The position numbers and the translations under genes are program-made. Below the pieces are notes generated by a model. The model searched no databases and was not told the DNA's origin. It was given only the letters and a program-made list of their open reading frames with translations. This document shows, one piece after another, positions 57,955-64,000 of a DNA stretch of 64,000 nucleotides (the first letter of the stretch is position 1; the number at the start of each line of letters is the position of its first letter). This DNA is from Acetivibrio clariflavus DSM 19732. Its GTDB lineage: Bacteria > Bacillota > Clostridia > Acetivibrionales > Acetivibrionaceae. The stretch is from positions 930,001 through 994,000 of the forward strand of contig NC_016627.1 of the NCBI RefSeq assembly GCF_000237085.1, in the 5' to 3' direction.

Positions 57955-60900
57955 ATGAAAAACAATGAGATTATAATTTCAGTTAAATTTAAAAGTGATA
58001 GTTTTTCTGATGAGTTATCTTTTCTTGTTCTAAAGGATATTACTCTTAAAGCACTTATTGAAGCGATATATTACGGATTAAAAAAAGCAAATGGTTATGA
58101 AAAGCACTTTAATCTTGTTGAAAAATATTTAAAAACTCGTAAAGAGTTACAAGTATTATACAATGCAAAAGGTGACTTCAATATAATTGATTTCACCGAA
58201 GAGATTGACGGGACAAAAATATTTAATAAAAAGTTGGATGAACTTGGATTTGTAACATCAAGTTGTGTTTTGTTCACAACGGAAACCAAAGTAATACCTA
58301 TGCCATTATTCCAAAAAACTGAAAACAGCTACATACTGAAATCGGATAATTCCTTAGAATACAATATAAGTACAAGACGTTTGAATGTTATTGAGCCATC
58401 GGTAATTGAAATTATTCCTCACGGTGAGATGCCTAAAAAAGATAAATCTTCCTTCTTGGATGTAGTTATTCCCACTGCTTTGTCTACCGGTGGAATGCTA
58501 GTGGCTCGCTATCTTATTATGTTGTTAGCCCCAAGAGCATCAAGTTTGGGGAATACTATGATTTTAATGTCTGCAGCTATGGGTATAGTTGCACTTGTAA
58601 CTACTATGTATAATTTTATGAGGCAAAGAAACAATTATAAAAAGGATGTAAAGGTTTGGAAAGAAAATTATGAGAATTATATTCATAGAATAATAAATAG
58701 AATAAAAGAGTGGCAAAAAAGTGATATAAAATATCTAAACAGTGTATATCCGAACATGGATACACTGTTTAAGAATACTGCTGAAATTAACAGCAGCATT
58801 TTTTCACGCTCGCAGAATGATAATGACTTTATGGTAATATCTCTTGGAATGTCAGATGAAGTTAAGCCCTTGTTTGAGATAAAAAGCGAGAAAAAAGACC
58901 ACATATTTTACGATATATACTACAAAAAAATCGGAGATAGAATAGAAATACTGATTCCTTCAAAGAAGGATGAAAAGAGACGCAAAAAATTATCACCGGA
59001 TGAAAGAGCTGAAGAAGATAAAAATAAGTTTATGCTTACAGATTTGGCATATAATTTTGCCAATAAGGATGGTGATATTGGTTTTAAATATTTAAGAAGC
59101 GATGACGGAAGCAAACCTCCACTGCTACTGGATTTAAAATCTTGTGGTGCTTTGGGGGTAATTTCTAATGATATCCAGACATCAAAGAATTTTATTCAAC
59201 ATATAATATTTGAACTTGCTTATTATCATTCACCGGAAGATTTGCAATTTGTGTTTTTCTTCGAACAAGAAGATGACCCAGCGAAGCAAAATGAAATTCT
59301 GCAAAATTATAAATATTTACCCCATGCCAATGAACTCTTTGACGGAATTTCACAGTTCGTATTTGATAAGGATAGTGCCGGTATTGTCTTTGGTCAGCTA
59401 CTTAGCATAATGAACGAGCGTGTCAAATCTGATGGCGAAAAAAATGAATCACTAAATTTAAATCAAAAGCATACTCAAATTGTTTGTATTGTCTTTTATG
59501 ACTACAATATCAAAGAAACCGGTTTTTCGAAGTTTTTGCCGGAGGTACCGAAAGAAGGTGAACCTTATGTAAATTCTAACGGGCTTACTTTCATTTTCAT
59601 ACAGCCGGTTAAAGATAAATTGCCTAAGTATTGCGGGAATATTGTCGAAATTCACAAAGACAATCCGAAGGGAAGGAGATGCAGCTTACGATATAATATC
59701 TTAAGCAGAGAAACCCTTAATGTTTTAAGTGGTGGAGAAGATGATATCTCTAAAGCTAATGATACGGATAAAATAATTGAATATAAACATTTTCAAAACG
59801 ACTACATATTTGACGCAGAAAAGTATAAGGAAAAATTCAATCTGGCATTTAAACAGTTAAGTGCCATCTATTATACGAGAATTGCCGAAAATGGTAAAGT
59901 TCCTTCAATGGTAACTTTGTTTGAACTTTATGGTTATAACTCAGAAAAAATAAAAAAAGGCGAATTAAAGAAAAACATATTGGAAAATTGGAAGAACATA
60001 GAGAAAAATGATGTTACCCGAAATCTTAGTGTAGCGATTGGAAAAAATGAGCATGGTCCGATATATCTTGATTTGTATGAGAAAGCAGACGGACCGCATA
60101 TGCTTGTTGCCGGAACGACTGGATCAGGAAAATCCGAAACAATAATAACTTACTTGATTGGCTTGTGTATGAAATTTTCTCCGATGGATTTAAATTTAAT
60201 GCTCGTTGATATGAAGGGCGGAGGTTTTTCTGATCGTTTGGGGAATTTACCTCATTGTGTTGGAGTTGTAACCGACACCGCTGGTGAGGAAGAAGGTACT
60301 TCTGCAGCATATATGTTAAAACGTTTCCTTGAGTCTCTTAATGCAGAGATTAAGAGACGAAAGCTGTTGCTCTCAAGCCTGGGAGTGGATAATATTGACT
60401 CTTATATCCGAGCACTCCGTGTTATTAGGCAAATAAAGGAGTTAGAAAATCAGCCTAATACCGGTGAGGCAATTGAGAAGTTGAAAAAGAAACTTAATGA
60501 GAAGCAAATTAAGGCATTAAATAAGGATTTAAAAGAGTTTTCTTACCTTTCTCACCTTGTTTTGGTTGTTGATGAGTTTACCGAGCTTAAGCGTTTTTCC
60601 AATGAAAGCAACGACACGGATTTCATTGCTGAAATTACTACAATTGCACGTGTAGGGCGAACACTGGGTTTTCATATAATTCTTGTTTCGCAAAATATTG
60701 AAGGTGCTATTACAGATGATATTAGGGTAAACTCTAAAGCAAGAATATGTCTTAAGGTTGCAACAAAACAAGCATCAAAAGAAATGATAGGCAGTCCGGC
60801 TGCAGCTGCACCAACGATGCCTCTGAATGGACGTGCATATTTACTTGTTGGTACAGGAACGAGGTTTGAATATTTCCAGTCAGCCTATACCGGTTCCAAC

Positions 60901-61158
60901 AAAAACCTGGATATCGAGGCTCCTGTGCTAGTAACACAGGTTCCGAATTCAGGAAGATTTAATACCGATTTTTATTCTTCAAAAAAAGATAATGAGAAGG
61001 AAAAGAAAAAGAATGAAAATATTAATGAGCATGATACCCAGCTTAGATATATAACCAATACAATAATTGAGATAAGCAGAGACATGGAAAAACCTCGTCA
61101 GATATTTTTACCGCCGCTTCCGGAAAAGATTTTTGATGAGACTAAATGGAGGTATTAA
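57955..61158 (+). CDS. T7SS FtsK/SpoIIIE-type ATPase, first half (EccCa-like)
   Basis: 1,067 residues. N-terminal region of about 110 residues with ubiquitin-like strand pattern (EIIISVKFKSD to CVLFTT), two membrane helices (about 168-222), a degenerate ATPase-like domain, then an intact motor domain: Walker A GTTGSGKSETI (residue about 719) and Walker B LVLVVDEFTEL (about 867). It drives WXG100-linked secretion at the membrane. No FHA domains, unlike EssC. The next gene carries the remaining motors, as in actinobacterial EccCa/EccCb. Confidence 0.85.
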   Translation: MKNNEIIISVKFKSDSFSDELSFLVLKDITLKALIEAIYYGLKKANGYEKHFNLVEKYLKTRKELQVLYNAKGDFNIIDFTEEIDGTKIFNKKLDELGFVTSSCVLFTTETKVIPMPLFQKTENSYILKSDNSLEYNISTRRLNVIEPSVIEIIPHGEMPKKDKSSFLDVVIPTALSTGGMLVARYLIMLLAPRASSLGNTMILMSAAMGIVALVTTMYNFMRQRNNYKKDVKVWKENYENYIHRIINRIKEWQKSDIKYLNSVYPNMDTLFKNTAEINSSIFSRSQNDNDFMVISLGMSDEVKPLFEIKSEKKDHIFYDIYYKKIGDRIEILIPSKKDEKRRKKLSPDERAEEDKNKFMLTDLAYNFANKDGDIGFKYLRSDDGSKPPLLLDLKSCGALGVISNDIQTSKNFIQHIIFELAYYHSPEDLQFVFFFEQEDDPAKQNEILQNYKYLPHANELFDGISQFVFDKDSAGIVFGQLLSIMNERVKSDGEKNESLNLNQKHTQIVCIVFYDYNIKETGFSKFLPEVPKEGEPYVNSNGLTFIFIQPVKDKLPKYCGNIVEIHKDNPKGRRCSLRYNILSRETLNVLSGGEDDISKANDTDKIIEYKHFQNDYIFDAEKYKEKFNLAFKQLSAIYYTRIAENGKVPSMVTLFELYGYNSEKIKKGELKKNILENWKNIEKNDVTRNLSVAIGKNEHGPIYLDLYEKADGPHMLVAGTTGSGKSETIITYLIGLCMKFSPMDLNLMLVDMKGGGFSDRLGNLPHCVGVVTDTAGEEEGTSAAYMLKRFLESLNAEIKRRKLLLSSLGVDNIDSYIRALRVIRQIKELENQPNTGEAIEKLKKKLNEKQIKALNKDLKEFSYLSHLVLVVDEFTELKRFSNESNDTDFIAEITTIARVGRTLGFHIILVSQNIEGAITDDIRVNSKARICLKVATKQASKEMIGSPAAAAPTMPLNGRAYLLVGTGTRFEYFQSAYTGSNKNLDIEAPVLVTQVPNSGRFNTDFYSSKKDNEKEKKKNENINEHDTQLRYITNTIIEISRDMEKPRQIFLPPLPEKIFDETKWRY

Positions 61159-61160
61159 AA

Positions 61161-62894
61161 TTGGGTATTGAAAAAATGCTGTGTACCTTAGGCAGATTTG
61201 ATATTCCTATAATTCAACTACAGCCGCCTTTTGTTGTTGATTTGCTGGATTCCAACATAGCTTTGTTTGGAGCTGCCATGAGCGGAAAAACAACCTTTAT
61301 CAGAACATTGATCAATATTCTTCATAAGCAATATGACGAAAAACAAGAGCAGATATTTATTCTCGATTTTGGCGGTGCTTTATTTGAATGTAAAGATTTA
61401 CCTTTGGTTTCTGCTTATTTTGATAATTCAAATGAGGAGTATGTAAAGCGTGTTTTTAAGATTTTGGATAATATTCTAAGGGATAACATAAAAGAGCTGA
61501 ACGGGAAAAACTATCGAGATTCTGAAGTTCAGCCTCCCCATACTACTTTTATAATTGATAATATTAATGCTTTTATAGACGAACCAAGATATACAGCATA
61601 TCAAGAAAAACTGGCAAAATTATGCCGTGAAGGATTGTCAAAGGGCATTACGATTGTTATAACAGCACTTGATACAAAAGGTGTAATACCTTATCTCGGA
61701 AGTTTTAAGCAAAAAATTGCTTTTGAAATGCCGATGGACAAGTATTCGGAAATTTTTAACGGAAAGGTAAGTTTAATTGGCAATAATCCCGGTCATGGAT
61801 TTGCAAATGTAACGGTTAAACCGGAAGGTATTACGGGTACATTCCGTATGAATTTACCCTATGAAGTCCAATGCTTTTTTCCTTATAAACCGAAAAATGC
61901 AGATGGGGCCGGGGATACAGAAGAAAGCTTTGCTGAAAAGATTAAAGAGAAATTTAATTTTTCAGAAGGAAAATACCTAAAATGCGTAAAAAAATATTGG
62001 ACTTTTCCTAAAGAACTAACAAGAGAGGAATACGAAAGACTTAAACAAACTCCCAAGAACGAATCGAAGGAATATAAGCTTCCTGTAAGTGTTGGCTTAG
62101 ATTATGTTAATTTTTATCCGGTAACGGTTGATTTGGAACAATCCCGTGTTATTGCAATTTACGGCAAAAAGGAATTCGGTAAGACGAATTTGCTTAATCT
62201 GTTGCTTAGCGGCTTTGCCCAGCAAAAACAGGAAGCTGAAATTGTTTTTTTTGATGACGGTAGAAATCAACTCGAACCAATCTATAATAACTTAAAGGAT
62301 AAACTGAATTGTAAGTTGATAAATAAGTTTGAAGAAATAGAATTGCGTTTTACCGATGACTCGAAAAAAACTAGAAAACTATCGCCGCTTCAGCAATTCT
62401 ATGTATACTTGAATGAGAAGCATATTAGCTTGGATAAACCGAATTATATGGCAGATATCTACGGAGTTAGTAAGATATCGTCTAAAGAATATCTTACGAT
62501 ACCTGACTGTTATGTTGAACGTGCACCGTTTACGGTGTTTGTAATACAAAGTAAATTGGTTTATTTGAATGCGAATGAAAACAAACGTTTTATTAACACT
62601 ATTTTGCCTCAGTTAGTGTCTGTTGCGGAAGAACGAGGGTATTTATTTATATTTTCCGATGTGCAAAAGATTGGCGATGCAGAACAGAATTCCTTTTTTA
62701 ATAACACTATTACTACAGCCTTTTTGCTTGATAATATTGCGGAATTTGCAGGAGAACGCGGGCAAAAAACTATATTTGGAAATATGGACATCAAATCCTT
62801 AAAAGAGGATTATGCAAGGTGTGAAATAGGTGATGGATACTATTACGATGTTGAGGCAGATAATTTATTAAAGCTAAAATTTATAAAATATTGA
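61161..62894 (+). CDS. T7SS FtsK/SpoIIIE-type ATPase, second half (EccCb-like)
   Basis: About 577 residues, soluble, with two ATPase modules: Walker A GAAMSGKTTF (about residue 38) with FIIDNINAF, and Walker A GKKEFGKTNLL (about 340). These match the D2 and D3 domains that bind WXG100 tails in EssC/EccC. TTG 61161 is chosen over ATG 61146 because GGAGG (61148-61152) is correctly spaced for it and it lies after the upstream stop. Splitting from the first half is unusual outside Actinobacteria. Confidence 0.8.
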   Translation: MGIEKMLCTLGRFDIPIIQLQPPFVVDLLDSNIALFGAAMSGKTTFIRTLINILHKQYDEKQEQIFILDFGGALFECKDLPLVSAYFDNSNEEYVKRVFKILDNILRDNIKELNGKNYRDSEVQPPHTTFIIDNINAFIDEPRYTAYQEKLAKLCREGLSKGITIVITALDTKGVIPYLGSFKQKIAFEMPMDKYSEIFNGKVSLIGNNPGHGFANVTVKPEGITGTFRMNLPYEVQCFFPYKPKNADGAGDTEESFAEKIKEKFNFSEGKYLKCVKKYWTFPKELTREEYERLKQTPKNESKEYKLPVSVGLDYVNFYPVTVDLEQSRVIAIYGKKEFGKTNLLNLLLSGFAQQKQEAEIVFFDDGRNQLEPIYNNLKDKLNCKLINKFEEIELRFTDDSKKTRKLSPLQQFYVYLNEKHISLDKPNYMADIYGVSKISSKEYLTIPDCYVERAPFTVFVIQSKLVYLNANENKRFINTILPQLVSVAEERGYLFIFSDVQKIGDAEQNSFFNNTITTAFLLDNIAEFAGERGQKTIFGNMDIKSLKEDYARCEIGDGYYYDVEADNLLKLKFIKY

Positions 62895-62907
62895 GAGGGG
62901 ATTATTT

Positions 62908-63240
62908 ATGAGTAGTTCAGGTTTTGTTTTAGCGGATATTGATAAAATTTCACAGTTTGAGCAAAAGAGCCAGGAGGCTATTGCTGAATTTGATGCTATC
63001 AAGGAAAAGTTCAATGAAATTAATGCAACTTTACTTAGCAAATGGAAGGGAGAAGGTGCCGACGCCTACAAACAAGAAACTGACCACATTCTTGAGAATA
63101 TCGGTGGGATTAAGGATGTTCTTGATGCAATAAATAATGGAGTTGTTAAGGATATCAAAGATAGTTATTTACAGCTTGATGCAGAACTTGGTGAGTTCAA
63201 TAGGAATCCTCAGTCTGGTGAAGGCAGTGAAAACGGATAA
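62908..63240 (+). CDS. esxA: WXG100-family protein (ESAT-6-like)
   Basis: 110 residues with the full motif WKGEGADAY at the turn between two helices and a C-terminal tail DAELGEFNRNPQSG. ATG after GAGAGGGG. The canonical T7SS substrate of this locus, 13 bases after the ATPase gene. The symbol is by family only. Confidence 0.85.
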   Translation: MSSSGFVLADIDKISQFEQKSQEAIAEFDAIKEKFNEINATLLSKWKGEGADAYKQETDHILENIGGIKDVLDAINNGVVKDIKDSYLQLDAELGEFNRNPQSGEGSENG

Positions 63241-63271
63241 TGTGCCTTTAAGTAAAGGGAGGTAGAAACAT

Positions 63272-63556
63272 ATGTCTAAACCATCGATTGGAACTGCTCA
63301 AATTCCTGTGCCCAATAAAGAAAAAAAGCAGTTAATCCAAGAACTTACTGTGCTTGAAGAAGGCTCGGAAAAATCAATATATAATTTGATTTTTTCTGAT
63401 GTTTCGGAAGAAAAAACGAAAGATGACAGATAATATGGACGAACAAGATAAATAGCATCTTCTCATGCACAAGATAGAAAAATCACTGTACTTAAAACAT
63501 TGAATGATAACATCAAGCAATTTATCAATGGTATTTCTCGTATCAGTAATGCTTAA
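63272..63556 (+). pseudogene. Small helical T7SS-type protein with in-frame stops
   Basis: Starts MSKPSIGTAQIPVPNKEKKQ after GGGAGG and stops at 63433 (53 residues). The same frame resumes after a second stop at 63449 with HAQDRKITVLKTLNDNIKQF and ends GISRISNA at 63556. The whole resembles a small YwqI-like secretion protein of about 90 residues that has been damaged; the family is a guess. Confidence 0.5.
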
Positions 63557-63557
63557 C

Positions 63558-63599
63558 ATCATCCTACTACACTTATAAGTAAAGGTGGGATGATTTTTT
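63558..63599 (+). terminator. Rho-independent terminator of the T7SS operon
   Basis: ATCATCC (63558-63564) pairs with GGATGAT (63588-63594), followed by a T run to 63599. It ends the long plus-strand T7SS unit. Confidence 0.7.
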
Positions 63600-63601
63600 A
63601 G

Positions 63602-63762
63602 CTACTTCAAGTCATATCAAATCAGCAGAGCTAATAAAGGCAGGGTTGCTATTTGCACGTTTTTTTAGCTTAGACTTTGGCGAAGAATTTAAATTTGAAA
63701 GCAGTAGGAAACATGAAAGTAAGGTATTACAACTAATAGAAGGTATGCCAAAGTTGGGATAG
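63602..63762 (+). other. Open coding-like fragment without a start
   Basis: An open frame without a start codon reads ATSSHIKSAELIKAGLLF and ends HESKVLQLIEGMPKLG before a stop. It could be the tail of a deleted gene; no family recognised. Confidence 0.35.
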
Positions 63763-63846
63763 GAAATTAAACAAGTAAAATAGGGGCGTTCCTAACTATT
63801 CCATATTTTATGTCACATGATACTTTGGTTCTAAGGAGGAATTGAT

Positions 63847-64000
63847 ATGGATGTTTATGAGGCTATTTATTCAAGGAGATCAGTTAGAGATTTTAAAGAT
63901 AAAGACATTGATGAGAAAATATTAAAAAAAATTCTGGATGCGGGATTACAAGCTCCTACAAATAACCATTTGCGTCAATGGGAATTTATTATAATAAATG
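63847..64000 (+). CDS. Nitroreductase-family protein (partial)
   Basis: First 51 residues only, cut by the window edge. MDVYEAIYSRRSVRDFKDKD and AGLQAPTNNHLRQWEF are the FMN-binding start of nitroreductase-like oxidoreductases, which reduce quinones or nitro compounds with NAD(P)H. ATG after AAGGAGG. Confidence 0.85.
   Translation, partial: MDVYEAIYSRRSVRDFKDKDIDEKILKKILDAGLQAPTNNHLRQWEFIIIN

Noticed and set aside
1-64000. CRISPR array or tRNA genes
   Set aside because: No regularly spaced direct repeats and no cloverleaf sequence with a T-loop GTTCGA context were found; the repeated GGACGGTTC core is not part of a tRNA.

Overview
The window is AT-rich DNA from a Gram-positive clostridial anaerobe. 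An anaerobic Ni-Fe CO-dehydrogenase family gene, a C39 peptidase/HlyD bacteriocin exporter, WXG100 proteins with FtsK/SpoIIIE-type ATPases, BIG2 surface proteins, copper-amine-oxidase-N/DUF5050-like proteins and IS1182/IS256/IS21 elements together suggest a relative of Acetivibrio (Clostridium) thermocellus. That placement is an inference. No tRNA, rRNA or CRISPR array was seen.

Region 1 (1-4996) is a compact operon: a divergent CooS-type protein, then a complete NitT/TauT-type ABC importer (lipoprotein, permease, ATPase), with a good promoter in front and a repeat-borne terminator behind. Region 2 (5061-11450) holds decaying secreted proteins, a duplicated lipoprotein gene and a dead IS1182 copy. 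Region 3 (11666-19452) is a bacteriocin-type export cluster: C39 ABC transporter (two frameshifts), a double-glycine precursor, a membrane protein, a GyrI-like protein, HlyD and a BIG2 surface protein. Region 4 (19454-25090) is an insertion-sequence nest around an orphan PoNe-type immunity gene: a second IS1182 copy, one intact IS256 and one IS256 remnant. A marR-MATE-flavin reductase-tautomerase operon on the minus strand follows (25108-27485), with marR truncated.

Region 5 (28283-63600) is a type VII secretion (T7SS) island of unusual composition. It has a transmembrane Ser/Thr kinase, two small membrane proteins and a roughly 2,000-residue Ig/InlB-repeat surface protein. It then has an array of four related polymorphic toxins (T7SS-targeting helical N-terminus, Gly-rich hydrophobic segment, Hint domain, variable toxin tip), their helical partner proteins and many immunity genes, interrupted by an IS21 element. 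It ends with a TPR protein, three small helical WXG100-like proteins, a protein of Pro-rich repeats, a T7SS ATPase encoded by two genes (EccCa/EccCb-like) and a canonical WXG100 protein. EsaA, EssA and EssB homologues were not recognised. The toxin tips differ (a possible BECR-type RNase, an HNH nuclease, a GHH-like nuclease, an Ntox15 nuclease), while the Hint segment is almost identical between copies. This looks like a recombination-driven store of toxin tips and orphan immunity genes.

Many genes carry single-base indels, often in homopolymers. Some may be real decay, some phase variation or programmed frameshifting, and some sequencing error; the sequence alone cannot tell these apart.
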